Shown here: piece by piece, positions 1-10,510 of the stretch | How the letters are laid out: the number at the start of each line of letters is the position of its first letter | How positions within the stretch are numbered: the stretch's first letter is position 1 | NCBI GenBank assembly: GCA_964058805.1 | Contig: CAXKVV010001573.1 | Span: 1-29,863, forward strand | From: Schoenoplectus triqueter | Lineage: Eukaryota > Streptophyta > Magnoliopsida > Poales > Cyperaceae | Length of the DNA: 29,863 bases | Direction: 5' to 3' | Position numbers and translations under genes: made by a program | Notes under the pieces: generated by a model | Seen by the model: only the letters and a program-made list of their open reading frames with translations | What the model was told of the DNA's origin: nothing | Databases searched by the model: none

Positions 1-787
1 AAGAGCATATTGGGAGCATATCGGGGCGTATTGGAATGTATCAGAGTTGTCAGGATACTTCGATAAACCAGTTGGAGTATCGGGTGCGTATTGCACGTAA
101 ATCGCATCCGCACCCGTATCGGATACGTATCCGATACGGGATACGGGATACGTAGGTAATAGACCGAATCTGGGTAACCCAGTTCATAGTCCTTCATGAG
201 CCATAGATCAATTCATGAGTCTTATAGTTATATGAGCTAAATTTTAACAGAATATTTTAAAGTTTGATATGAAAGAGTTTGAGCCTCCAAGAACCCGAAA
301 GTACGTGATCCTATCAACATTTATATTGATTAATGCAGGCATCATTAAAGAAGTGCCCATTGGCCATACAATTGGAGTTTTATCTATTCCATAGTGGATG
401 AAGACTTGGATTGTACAAGGTATAGAAAAAGGATTTGATCCAGCGTTAAACCTATTGAGTGAGAGACTGCAATAAAGACAGCAATTAATTATAAAGGCGC
501 ATCATGGATTGATTCGGTTCTATGCATTTGTCCTAAGTGAAAGAGAATCTTTTCAATGCTTAATGGTATCAAAAGATTCACTTTTTCAAAAGCAATAAAG
601 GAAGGCATTTTCTTTTGGTATTTTAGGAAAATATCCCAAAATTGACAAGGAATGTGGATCCGAAAACATCTTACTAACAAAGTAGTAACTATGTTTAGAA
701 ATCCATTTTAAGAATGGTAAATAATGTGGAGATACATTTGTTGTTGATATAGTCATCGATATGAATTTAATTATGCATATTATAGAA
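1..787. other. Unassigned AT-rich DNA, left edge
   Basis: No coding region can be supported here. The first 160 bases are GC-richer and repeat GTATC/GATAC words, including a perfect palindrome listed separately, and look like the tail of a repeat cut by the window edge. The rest is ordinary AT-rich DNA with only short chance reading frames on either strand. Confidence 0.5.
113..140. repeat. Perfect 28-bp palindrome
   Basis: The 28 bases are identical to their own reverse complement, centred on TACGTA, with arms built from CCCGTATCGGATAC. The GATACGGGATACGGGATACG words continue to the right, so the palindrome lies in a short degenerate GATAC-word repeat. It is probably subterminal sequence of a DNA transposon whose other end lies outside the window; no terminal repeat or target duplication is visible to prove this. 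Confidence 0.7.
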
Positions 788-2961
788 CACTACCACACAC
801 AAAAAATAACATCAATAACAATCTTTAAGATCCATCGGTAACGGTTGTGCTATCGTTACTGATGGCACTGTGTCAGAAAAAGTTTATAATAACTGTTACT
901 AAAAGACAGTGGACTCTATCACAAATAAAAAATAAGAATACCTTTTATGTTTATCTTTAATAATGATTTTTACGAAGGAATTGTTATTGAAGGTCATCTT
1001 AGTAATGATTTTATGTACAAATCGTTAGTGACGATAAACTTCAGTAACGATTTTTATATAAAAATTATTAATAAGTATCTTTAATTAAAAAAATAATTTA
1101 TAAAAAATATCTTTAAGATTTTTTCTGAAGTGTCTTTTTAGCTATTTTATTTAATAACTATGAACACATATAAAGAATATGGACATATAAACAAAATGCA
1201 CGTATATAAACAAAAAATATAAATATATTTTAATCATATTATTATATGAAAATTGTATAATTTCTAAAAATTTGAAAAACAATAAGAAAAGATGGAGAAA
1301 AGAATCGCCAAAACCCATACAATGTTCAATCCCTACAGGAACCTCAGACATCTGAGGGGAAAAGAAAGACAAAAAGGCATTTCCTGAAATAACAATTACT
1401 CCAAAAATACAAGAATCGATTATCTATTAAAAACAAAGAAGAGCATGGTAACACGATTCGCGATTTATTTATGAATAATTTATTTTTCATCTATAGTCAG
1501 ATGTTTCACGAATAATTCATCAGTTTAATATACAGTACGTCTTTTAGGTCAAAAAAAAGTTTTATTCACGAATTATTTAGCAAAAAACATAATATATATT
1601 ATTTTATATAAAATTTTATAGTTTTTAATATATTTTTAATATTTTATTATTAATCTATTTTATTTATATTATATGAAACGAATTATTCCCAAATTATATC
1701 TGTACTATATACTCGAACATTAAATTATTGAGCTCGCCCAATATTTCTCAAATCATAAACTTATTAGTATGATGCAGAGTACCTTCTTTCCGAAAATTGT
1801 GCTCGTTGGGCAAGTGGTGGCCGAAGGATATATATGTTCCTATTTTATTTCCTTACAATTGCTATTTTTTTTTTCTTTTCCTAGAAAATTTTCCGTTGGA
1901 GATGTCTATGCTTAGTTAGCTTAACTAGAGAAAGAGAGAGAGGAATGGTGGCTTGGGAGTTGAGACTTATGCTATGGGCCGAAGTGAGGCACGGATGTCA
2001 AGCCGTGCCAAGCCGTCAAGGTAGAGAGGAGACACTAGTGTTATAAATTTTGAATTTTTAAATACGTTTTTAAAGGTTAAGATGATTTTTTTACTCTAAA
2101 AATTATTATAATAATGTAAATGATTAATCTTATAGATCTCATTTATAATTTTTTTGTGACTACGTAGAACGTTCTAATTGGAGTTTTTTATAAAAAAATT
2201 ATGACCATTTGAATTTGAGGTGTTCAAATTTCAATCGTGTCTTCATATTATTTTGTGTTTCATTTTTTTCTGACTCTATCTCTCAATAACTCTTCTATTT
2301 TTCAGATCTGAGTTTTAAAAATGAATAGGATATTTTTCAGATCTGAGTTTTAAAAATGAATAGGAGGGAGAAGATGAAGTGAAGCGAACATTATTGTGAA
2401 TGTCAGACAGAATCAAAATGAAGATTAATATGATAAGAGTTTAAAATCTGTGGGTGTCACTTTCTTGAATTACTAGTGGTTGGGACGTTTAGTAATATTT
2501 TTTTATAAAAAAATATTATCAAAGGTAGACATAGAGGTGATATGATTTGTGATATACTGACCTTTAGTAATGATTTTTATGATTTTTCATAAAAATCATT
2601 ACTGTGATTTTACCTTTTTGTAATTATTTTTATGAAAAAATTTATTATTGAAGGTATCTGACAATTAAGTCAGCAAGATTAGGGCCCACTGACCTAGTGA
2701 TTTTTATATGAAAATGATTACTAAATGTGAATGTATCTGTCAATTAATTCAGTAGGTTTTGATTAAAAGTTTTTATAAGAAAAAACATTACTAATTTTCT
2801 TCATATTTTGAGTTATTTTAGACACATCTTTTGTAACTGTTATTATTTAAAATTTATTACTGAATCTGCTGTTCATTTCTTCACAACATATTAATCTCTA
2901 TTAAGTATATTTTTTTAAATCATTACTGAATGGGGTTACAAAATATCATTCTTTAGTAGTG
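788..2961. mobile_element. Probable non-autonomous CACTA (En/Spm) element
   Basis: The left end begins CACTACCACACAC and the right end finishes TTTAGTAGTG, so both termini carry the CACTA signature in inverted orientation. The 3-bp flanks are GAA and GAG, a 2/3 match to the 3-bp duplication expected of this superfamily. Subterminal regions on both sides repeat AGTAAYGATTTTTAT and its complement many times (about 960-1075 and 2560-2940), as En/Spm subterminal arrays do. No transposase reading frame is visible, so it would be a deletion derivative. The shared terminal repeat is short and the middle (1100-2450) has no diagnostic sequence, so two abutting elements are possible. Confidence 0.55.
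2296..2365. repeat. 35-bp tandem duplication
   Basis: Two adjacent copies of a 35-bp unit starting TATTTTTCAGATCTGAG (2296-2330 and 2331-2365) read as identical. Lack of divergence implies a recent local slippage or repair duplication inside the putative CACTA element. Confidence 0.85.
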
Positions 2962-3175
2962 GAGTTTATTATAACCAATGACTATATTATATACAACACA
3001 TTTTGTACAGTATTTTTATTATTCAACTTGAATATCATTAATATTTATAATATACATTTAATGTCTATATGATTGTATTATATAAAATATGTTTCATAAC
3101 AACTCGTAACATGTACATAAATATGTATAAGATCTCCAACTATATGAAGCACTATTTACTCCGGACCATTTACTT

Positions 3176-3923
3176 TTGGGGGTCAATTTTTTATCTGATT
3201 TAATGGGTCAATGAACCTGATTCGATATGAACAGCCCGTGCATACATTAATCGGATGTAGATCAAAATTTATTGATCTATCTCAGTTAGAGAACAAAGGC
3301 ATCAGCTGCTGCCTTGTTAAATCTGACTGTAAGGTAGTCACAGCAGTAGGCCCTGCCCTCCCTTAGAAATGGATTGGAGAGCATTCAAGAATATTTATGA
3401 AGCATGGAAGAAACTCAAGTTCTTGCCACAAGTTTCAGTCCAGTGGTTTGCCAGAGGAGAAAATGAGGAAGCACACATACTGGCCACGCACATGCCAGAA
3501 AGAACGCAGGAGACTTTACAGGTTTTACATATGCCATGCTATTGCCCGAAATATATGTAATGTAATAGGTAGAGCTCAGTCACGTGTCTTTATGAGTTTA
3601 TTTATGAGACGCTCCAATGTGGTAATGGAAAATGTAACGAGAAGTTGGGATGTAGCCCTATGGGCCTGAAATTAGCAAAAAAAAAAAAATAATTCAGCTT
3701 GGGTTCAAGTCGACCTAACCCATTTAACTTAAAATTTTTAATTTATTTTAATATTAAATGAAACTTACATATATATTGATTAAGATTAAAAAAATATAAA
3801 TATTTAATTATCTTATTCATATCAAATTAAGGAAAATTTAACATTATTCAAATTGGGCCGAACAAATAATAATAAAATAATGCTCACCTGATCAAAACTC
3901 GAGAAGAAACATTGACATCCCTA
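3176..3923. mobile_element. hAT-type non-autonomous element split by a LINE
   Basis: The right end reads ATTGACATCCCTA, the inverted form of the common plant hAT/MITE end TAGGGATGTCAAT, and the left end is TTGGGGGTCAAT. The flanking 8-bp words are ATTTACTT (3168-3175) and ATTTAGTT (3924-3931), a 7/8 match fitting hAT target duplication. Between the ends are words typical of this repeat class (GGGTCAATGAACCTGATTCG on the left, GACCTAACCCATTTAACTT on the right), interrupted by a LINE tail at about 3295-3689. The degenerate left terminus indicates an old insertion. Confidence 0.7.
3295..3689 (+). pseudogene. L1-type LINE 3' end: RNase H-like remnant with poly(A)
   Basis: Two disrupted frames match the C-terminal RNase H-like domain (RVT_3 type) found in plant L1 LINEs and related plant proteins. 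The first contains KSDCKVVTAV at 3319-3348, with the aspartate of the catalytic strand, and ends at a TAG at 3364. After a frame change, 3369-3560 gives a 63-residue stretch ending in the family signature FARGENEEAHILA (R at 3453), comparable to R-x-x-N-x-x-A-H-x-L-A. About 115 bp of 3' untranslated sequence and a 13-A tail (3677-3689) follow. The reverse transcriptase and endonuclease parts are absent, as in 5'-truncated copies. It sits inside the hAT element 3176-3923. No clear target duplication was found, so the left boundary is approximate. Confidence 0.7.
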
Positions 3924-3931
3924 ATTTAGTT

Positions 3932-4909
3932 AGTCATTTATACTCACATTTATTGATGGGAAGAGAAAACATACTATTATTTTAATGATATGTAATGATA
4001 TTAGTTTTTTTTTTTGCGTTTTGCTCTGAAAAATGGTTTGAGTCATGGTTGAAATTTTTTTAAATGATTTTGAATCATGGTTGATTTTTTTTTAAATGAC
4101 AGTGATTATGGAATGAAATCTGACGTAGAAACATACAAAACTTTTATAAATATTCACACAATAGAATAATTTATTTCATAAATTAATATTGAATGACGTA
4201 TTATGTGTTACATTTTCTTTTCTAACAAAGGATAGGACAAAAAAGTTGTATATGAATAAATGTATTGTACATTTCTAACATTTTTAGAGTTTAACTAATA
4301 AAATAACCCATAAGTAACAGTTCGAAAAAACAATGCAAAAGAAGGAAATAAAAAAGAGAGAGACTTAAAACCATAGGAAAATGGCGCGCGCATGTCACAC
4401 ATCAATGAGTATATTGTGAGGTTTATCATGCTGCATGTTATGTGGAATTTTATGGCATCTGTCATTTTTTTCATATTACACAATGGTTAGTGGGACTTAC
4501 AAAATAAAAATAAAAAGTCCCTAATTGTTAAAATTAGACCGTTTAAACGAAATTGGACGGTGCAGAAAACTATCACAGATGAATCCGCACATGTCAAATA
4601 TCATGGTATCTGTTCTCACTTCTCACAATATGGGCACTAAACTTCCTGATTCCTGAATCCCTCTCTTCAGCAATGACGGGATTAAATGAACTCACGCAGC
4701 GCACTGTGTAATGCATCCCAAATGATCTTATTGTAAATTTACACCCAGTTTGACCATACGGGTGGGGACTGAATTCTCTGAGGAGAATTTTCTTTGAGAA
4801 GAACTCACAAAAAATTTAGACGGCTGTGAAAAAAATATAAATATAAATTTTAATGTATGAAATTTATTATTATTAAATCAAGAGCGGATGGTTTAAATAA
4901 ATAAAATCG
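3932..4909. other. Unassigned AT-rich intergenic DNA
   Basis: No gene or complete element is visible. Short chance frames only. Around 4770-4810 the words GAATTCTC and GAGAATT form a short hairpin, which alone does not identify an element. Confidence 0.5.
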
Positions 4910-4917
4910 CACTCTAC

Positions 4918-5562
4918 TAGGGCTGCACAAAAAAGCTCGGGCTCGTAGCTCAGCTCGGGCTCGGATCGAGCTCGAGCTAATTTGGCTCGAGCTAAAATGA
5001 CTCGAGCTAATCTGGCTCGGTAGTTAAATGAGCCGAGTTTGAGTTGGGGCCGGCTCGGCTCGTGGCTCGACTCAGCTCGAATAAAAAATAGTTTTTATAA
5101 TTTTTTTTTGCCGAACTCTAATCCGATAACTCATCTCTCATCATCTCTCACCATCTCACCATGTCAGCGGCTTAAAGACGTCTCTTGCTCGCTCGTAATT
5201 AGATTTGTATATCTGACTCGATAGTTTTTTTTTGTCCATCCATTCAAATTAATGCAGCGAAGATGTCATTGAAAAAATAGTTTGTTGATATACCAATTTT
5301 GTACCAATTCTCATACCAATCTTTTAGATATACCAACTTTATAGTTTGTAGATGTATTAAATCTAAATATCAAATTGAGTCAACGTACATGCATTGGCTC
5401 GTGAGCCAGCTCGCGAGCTAGCTCGAATAGTAATGAGCCGAGTTTGAGCTAGGTTTTTCAGCTCGAACCGTTTCACGAGCTCGGCTCGACTCGACTCGAA
5501 TTTTCATGAGCCGAGCTTGAGTTAAGCCCAGCTCGGCTCGACTCGACTCGTTTGCAGCCCTA
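4918..5562. mobile_element. hAT MITE, CTCG-rich family, perfect 8-bp TSD
   Basis: The element starts TAGGGCTGCACAAAAAAG and ends CGTTTGCAGCCCTA, giving hAT-like TAGGGCTGCA inverted ends. It is flanked by identical 8-bp words CACTCTAC at 4910-4917 and 5563-5570. Both subterminal regions are dense in GCTCGGCTCGAGCTCGA words, while the centre (about 5090-5390) is AT-rich and non-coding. Open frames across the CTCG-rich arms are composition artefacts. Perfect duplications and retained CG dinucleotides suggest this is the youngest copy of the family in the window; 7065-9990 is an older, split relative. Confidence 0.92.
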
Positions 5563-5875
5563 CACTCTACAGAGTTAAAAAAGTTCACAGAAAATGTCGA
5601 TTCACACGGATGAGGAGAGCATCGCCCACATGCGTCACAACTCACAAGGAATCATGTAAAATTGACGGAAAAATAATTATTATATATTAAAAATTTTGGA
5701 ATAACGATTGTATGCATAATAAACATATTATAAAATACATCAGGAAAGCGCTGCAAAAGTTCCTTAACCATTAATTCAAATGTTATTTATATATATATAT
5801 AAATTAAAAATTAAGATTATGAAAGAAAAAACTATTTTAAAAATATATAAAAAAGGACCATAGATGAAATGTTTT

Positions 5876-6308
5876 AAAAAATGTCAAGGTCGCAGATCCA
5901 ATCCGCGGCCTAAATCTTAGCATTAATTTCTGACATTTATAACTTTTTCGTCATTTTTCAAATTTTAACATTCTTATACTTTTTGAAACGCTAGCAAAAT
6001 ATTCTAGAATATACTAAAATTTCATGAACATTGGAGCAGTCAATTGAGATAAAAATATCCCAAAACATAAAACAATTTAAATAATATACTACAATTTCAA
6101 TGACCTTTTTATTTTTGAGGTACTTTTCTCTTAATTTGTTGCTCAAATATTTATGAAAATTTAATACATTATAGAGTACTTTGTTAGCTTTCTAAAAAGT
6201 ATAAAAACTACAATTTCTGATAAATAATAAGAAAGTTATGAGTGTCGAAACTTAACGTTGAGAGTTAGGGATTAAACCGCGGATTGAATCTGCAACTCAG
6301 CCATTTTT
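5876..6308. mobile_element. Foldback MITE, possibly Mutator-like
   Basis: The two halves are imperfect inverted copies over nearly the whole 433 bp. GTCGCAGATCCAATCCGCGG at 5890-5909 pairs with the complement of 6278-6297 at 18 of 20 positions, and matching words (TTATACTTTTT, AACTTT, GAGCA) recur in the same inverted order toward the centre. Candidate 10-bp flanking duplications are GAAATGTTTT (5866-5875) and GAACCGTTTT (6309-6318), 8/10 identical, which would suit a Mutator-type element. The superfamily is uncertain; the inverted structure is clear. Confidence 0.65.
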
Positions 6309-6458
6309 GAACCGTTTTGGGCCGAATACTCATCACTTCTCTTTCTTTACATTGGTTTATCTTTCAAATGACTTGAAAGTTCAAAATGTCATTTACCCAT
6401 CGAAGGAAGAGCCAAATTGGATCAGAAAAGAAGATACAAACAAGCCACTACCTGAGTG

Positions 6459-6816
6459 TTGGGTTGCACAAAAAGTTCGCGGCTTGTAGCTCGCTCGAGT
6501 TCGGCTCGATATTTTCATGGCTTGACTTGAGTTCAAGTTCGTTACTATTTTCAAGGACTCGATTCGACTCGTCAATAGCTCATTACCATTTTAAAATCAA
6601 TAAATATATAGATAAATTAATTAATATACTTTTAAAAATGAGAAGAATATACTTATTTATAATTATATTAAAATAAGTATAAAAATTATAATAATTGAGC
6701 TCGAGTTCGAGTCAGCTCGGCTCGATTTTAGCTTGTCTCGATTCCAGTAAGACTCGGTTCCAACTCGGCTCGATTTCAGCTCGACTTGATTTTAGCTCGG
6801 CTCGTGGGCAACTCTA
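6459..6816. mobile_element. hAT MITE, CTCG-rich family, short member
   Basis: Flanked by identical 8-bp words CCTGAGTG at 6451-6458 and 6817-6824. The ends are TTGGGTTGCACAAAAAG and GGGCAACTCTA, degenerate relatives of the TAGGGCTGCACAAAAAAG end of the element at 4918. Subterminal GCTCG/CTCGA words are present and the centre is AT-rich (AAATATATAGATAAATTAATT region). At 358 bp it is much shorter than its 645-bp relative. No coding capacity. Confidence 0.88.
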
Positions 6817-7402
6817 CCTGAGTGGGTCAATAAGTATCTGTATTGGTAGTTTCTACCGCTTGTCCAGTGTTGAGCCATGAGATTTGACAGTGGAATTAAT
6901 CCACCTATATATACTTCTGAATAACGCTTGCATCCTCTGTATTATCGCGACTGTTGGCACAAAATTAACAGATGTTTATTTTTCGAATACTATCATTGCT
7001 TCTTCTCACAAAAAAAAATTACAACTCATGAGCTGCCTTCCTCTCCACGGAGCATTACTTCATCTAGGGCTGCATAAAAAAGTTGGGGCTCATGGCTCAG
7101 CTCGGGCTTGGCTCGAGCTCGAATTAATCTGAGTGGAGTTAATTTTTCTTGAGTTATTCTTATTAAACTGTGAAATTTAATTAAGTAATAATAATTATAA
7201 ATAATTTAACACAAATTAACAAATAACTAAAACTGACAATTAAGGGTCTATATATATATGATTTAATAAATAAATAAATAAAACTGATGACTTACGTAAA
7301 TAAGTAGATGAAAATTCAATTTCAAATAAATTAAAAGAATTTAATTAAATAGACGTGAATATTAAATAAATTCAAATTAAAAATTTAATAAAAATAAAGG
7401 AT

Positions 7403-7406
<4 letters not shown>

Positions 7407-7439
<33 letters not shown>

Positions 7440-7440
7440 G
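7407..7440. repeat. TG/TA compound microsatellite
   Basis: Seven TG units (7407-7420) run directly into about nine TA units (7421-7438). It lies within the probable LTR. Confidence 0.95.
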
Positions 7441-8018
7441 CACAAGCTAAATAAAATTAATTATACCAAATAAAAATCAGAGTATTCTAATATGCAATCC
7501 TGTTTTAGTCAAATAATTTAAAATTGAGAGACTCTAATTAATAAATTGAATTATAACCGAATTTGAATCAAATTTAGAATTTAAATAAATTTAAATGAGA
7601 TTAGAAAGGATTCCGAGATTAAGTATCAAAACTCATTAGCTCAATTTCGTTTTACTAAAATCCTTTCATTAGCTCCGGATGTATTATAAACACTATATAA
7701 TGAAACTAGAATATCTTAAATAGATGAAATTAGAAGATTTTTCCTCAGGTATATATTTGATTTTCAAAAAAAAAAAACATGTTGATTACATAAAAATAAG
7801 TGAATTTGGTTCCATTTTAATTATATTTTTTATTTAGTCGGCTTATTTGAGATCTCAATATGTCTGAAGAGCTTTTTGCCTTTATTCCTGGTTGGTACAG
7901 AGAAAGTCGGAAGCTCTCCTTTAACCCCTGGTTGATATAGAGAGTCTCTCATTTATTATTATATTCATTTTGTCATGCACGAATAGTTATCATCTTTTGG
8001 CGATATGGCAACTGAAGT

Positions 8019-8529
8019 TAGGGGTGTGCAAACTGAGCAGTTTAATTGGTTTTGAACCGAACCGTTAAATTTTAGACTATTTGGTTCAATTTTTCAGTTT
8101 AAAAATTTCGGTTTAGTTTTTATTCTTTGGTTTGGTTTTGATTTTTCTAAATCGGATAAACCAAATAAACTGAATAGTCCAAAATTTATCAAATAATTTT
8201 ATTTTACTTAATATAAATAAGAATTATATAAAAAATAATTCGAATATATTTATTTTCTATAAGTTTTATTTACTTATTTCTTTTATCATTTAAATTATTT
8301 ATTTTTTCTATCAATTTTAATAATTTTTGATATTTTTATTCCTCTTTAAATAATTTAATTTTGATTTTACCGAATAAATTGAAAAAAAAAATCAGTTTAT
8401 TCGATTTTCTATTTATTCGGTTGATATTTTTAGAAGTTTGATCAGTTCATAATTTGGCAAATCGAAAAAAAAAATCGGATGTATCTAATCGTTTCGGTTT
8501 GATCCGAACCGACCGTTTGCACACTCCTA
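8019..8529. mobile_element. hAT MITE with GTGTGCAAAC inverted ends
   Basis: Starts TAGGGGTGTGCAAAC and ends GTTTGCACACTCCTA, a 14/15 inverted match with canonical hAT TAGGG-type ends. The flanks ACTGAAGT (8011-8018) and ACTAAAGT (8530-8537) match 7/8. Subterminal words GAACCGAACCG and GATCCGAACCGACCG, rich in CCGAACC, bracket an AT-rich core without coding capacity. It sits inside the LTR at 7130-9450, so it inserted after the LTR. Confidence 0.88.
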
Positions 8530-10279
8530 ACTAAAGTCATACTCTAATCTGTTGTTATATATATATTATGAGGTAGATTATCAGATTTAGCAGATCAGAA
8601 TACGTGCTTTATAATCGTTCACTCTCTTAGGGCGTTATATCCACTTAAACATAAAGTCCTAAGTTATTAAGTTGGACCCTGGTAGTGTCTGCTTAGGTAA
8701 GACTCAATTAGTAAGGTGTGCCCTGGTAGTGCCCGCTCGAGATGGATTTGGTTAATTTATAATCGGGATTTCCATTATAGGTGTTTCTTTCTCATATATT
8801 ATATTATTTTTGATAGGTTTTATATTTTGGATTTCCTTGTCATTTCATATCATCGCATTTTGGCAAAATTTAAGAAGATTACACGAGTATTTTCAAAAGT
8901 TACATAAATATATATATTTATATACATAATTAGTTATAAAAGTGTATTTAAAACACCAGTGTCAGTATTTGAGTCCAGTCTAAGAAAGAAAATCAAATCT
9001 TAAGATCGGATCTAAATTCATACTGAGTAATTTTTAAATTACTCACGTTTTTATATTGGTTGTGGGATCCAGATTTATAGGTACATGATTTTTCTTGATG
9101 AGAGTGCTAGGAGCAGTCCTGCGAGATGATAGAGGTGCTTCGCCGCATTAGTTTGTGAGCAGGGTAGTTTTGATTAGGATTTATCGGTTATCAGGTTTTA
9201 ATTCTTTCTTTTGGATTTTTATTCGAGAGATTTTGCTGCTCATTCTGATGGAGTCAACCTCGCCGATGTCGGGGCATTGTATTATTTTGATTATTCTGGA
9301 TTGTATCTATATTGTATTTATTATTATTATTTTATTTATTTTGTGATTGTTATTTCTTTATTCATTTAGCCTTCTGTACGTACGTATCGTCGTGCGTACG
9401 TGGCGGGATTAATCACCCCTAATTTGATTTAATTATTTTGGGGTGTGACAATTCTAGCTCGATCGTTAAATGAACTGAGTTTGAGTTAAGGTTGGCTCGA
9501 CTCGTGCCTCGACTCGGTTCGAATAATAATAGTTTATATGATCTTTTTTTTTCTACCAAACCTTAATTTGATCATCTATCTATTATTATCTCTCATCATT
9601 TCATCATCTTAGCAGCTTTAGGGCTTTTGTTACTCGCTAGTGATTCGATTCATATATTTGACTCAATGGTTTTTTGCTGGATCATCTGTTCAAATTAGTG
9701 CAGCAAAAATATTATTAAAAACATAATTTATTAATATACCAATTTTGTACCAACTCATATATCAGTTTTGTAGATGTATCAACATTATAGTTTGTAGATG
9801 TACTAACTCTTAATATCAAATTTAGTCAATGTATATGCATTGGCTCGTGAGCTAACTCAAATGGTAACGAGCTAAGTTTGAGCTAAATTTTTTAGCTCGA
9901 AAATTTTCACGGGTTTGACTTGACTCAAATTTTCATAAACGAAATTAAACTTTACCTGACTCGCTTAAACTCAACTCATTTAAAACCCTAACTCCATCAG
10001 CCTTTCGCCCACTATGGAAAAAAAAAGTAAATCACACAATTGATAATAACTACGATGTATTCATTGTAAATACATTTTTTAAGTATATTTTAATAAAATG
10101 ATAATTTCGGTTGAGTATTAATGTTTTAAATGATTTTTTGGAAATTTTCAAAATGAAATTTTAATATTCAATTTGTCAGAAGCCTTATCTAGTTCATGGC
10201 TGCTCAACTTGTACGTGTCTCAATTGAGACCATACATTTCAGTTATTAAAATGAGATTCGAGAATCCACGAATTATATG

Positions 10280-10493
10280 CACGTTTTTTAGGAGAGTAGG
10301 AAACTGCGAAGCCCATCAACTGGCAACCTGGGCGAGATGTCATCGAGTTTGTACTAAAGGTTACACTTTTTCTATTTTTCCTCCTATGTCATGGCCATTG
10401 CTGACAGCTATGGCAAATGGACAATGCCCTGTAAATGAACTCTCCTGTATATATTAATAAAGCTGCCTACGGACTTCCTCCAAACAAAAAAAA
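10280..10493 (+). pseudogene. 5'-truncated L1-type LINE tail with 17-bp TSD
   Basis: Identical 17-bp words AATCCACGAATTATATG at 10263-10279 and 10494-10510 bracket this 214-bp segment, which ends in an A-run just before the right copy. In one frame the segment encodes RRVGNCEAHQLATWA, the conserved tail of the plant RVT_3/RNase H-like domain (R-x-x-N-x-x-A-H-x-L-A-x-x-A). A short 3' UTR with AATAAAG (about 10456-10462) follows. An open frame of 94 residues runs from 10173 through the insertion, but its first third is host DNA outside the duplication, so it is not a gene. Only the last part of the LINE was copied. Confidence 0.85.
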
Positions 10494-10510
10494 AATCCAC
10501 GAATTATATG

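Larger units (their letters stand above)
7130..9450. mobile_element. Probable solo LTR, Ty3/gypsy (Tekay/Del-like)
   Basis: This block interrupts the CTCG-rich hAT element. It begins TGAGTGGAGTTAA and ends GGGGTGTGACA, giving the TG...CA ends of an LTR; GGGTGTGACA tails are common in plant Tekay/Del LTRs. Candidate 5-bp duplications are AATCT (7126-7130) and ATTCT (9451-9455), 4/5 identical; the left edge may be off by a base. Length is 2321 bp, or about 1800 bp without the nested MITE at 8019-8529. There is no gag or pol coding and no second LTR, so unequal recombination to a solo LTR is the simplest reading. The family assignment is inference. Confidence 0.65.
7065..9990. mobile_element. 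hAT MITE, CTCG-rich family, split by a solo LTR
   Basis: The left piece (7065-7129) starts TAGGGCTGCATAAAAAAG and closely matches the left end of the 4918 element. The right piece (from 9451) resumes at the homologous point (CTCGATCGTTAAATGAAC versus CTCGGTAGTTAAATGAGC) and tracks that element to its end, finishing AACCCTA at 9990. Flanking 8-bp words ACTTCATC (7057-7064) and ACTCCATC (9991-9998) match 7/8. Without the insertion the element is about 605 bp, near the 645 bp of its relative. Many CG sites in the right piece have become TG or CA, consistent with long methylation and age. Confidence 0.85.

Noticed and set aside
5418..5645. Minus-strand frame with SSRAELG-like repeats, and similar frames at 6393-6575 and 6695-6880
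   Set aside because: Products of CTCG-rich MITE arms, which lack stops by composition.
10173..10457. 94-residue open frame as a gene
   Set aside because: It crosses the 5' junction of a LINE insertion marked by 17-bp duplications; only its last two-thirds are LINE-derived.
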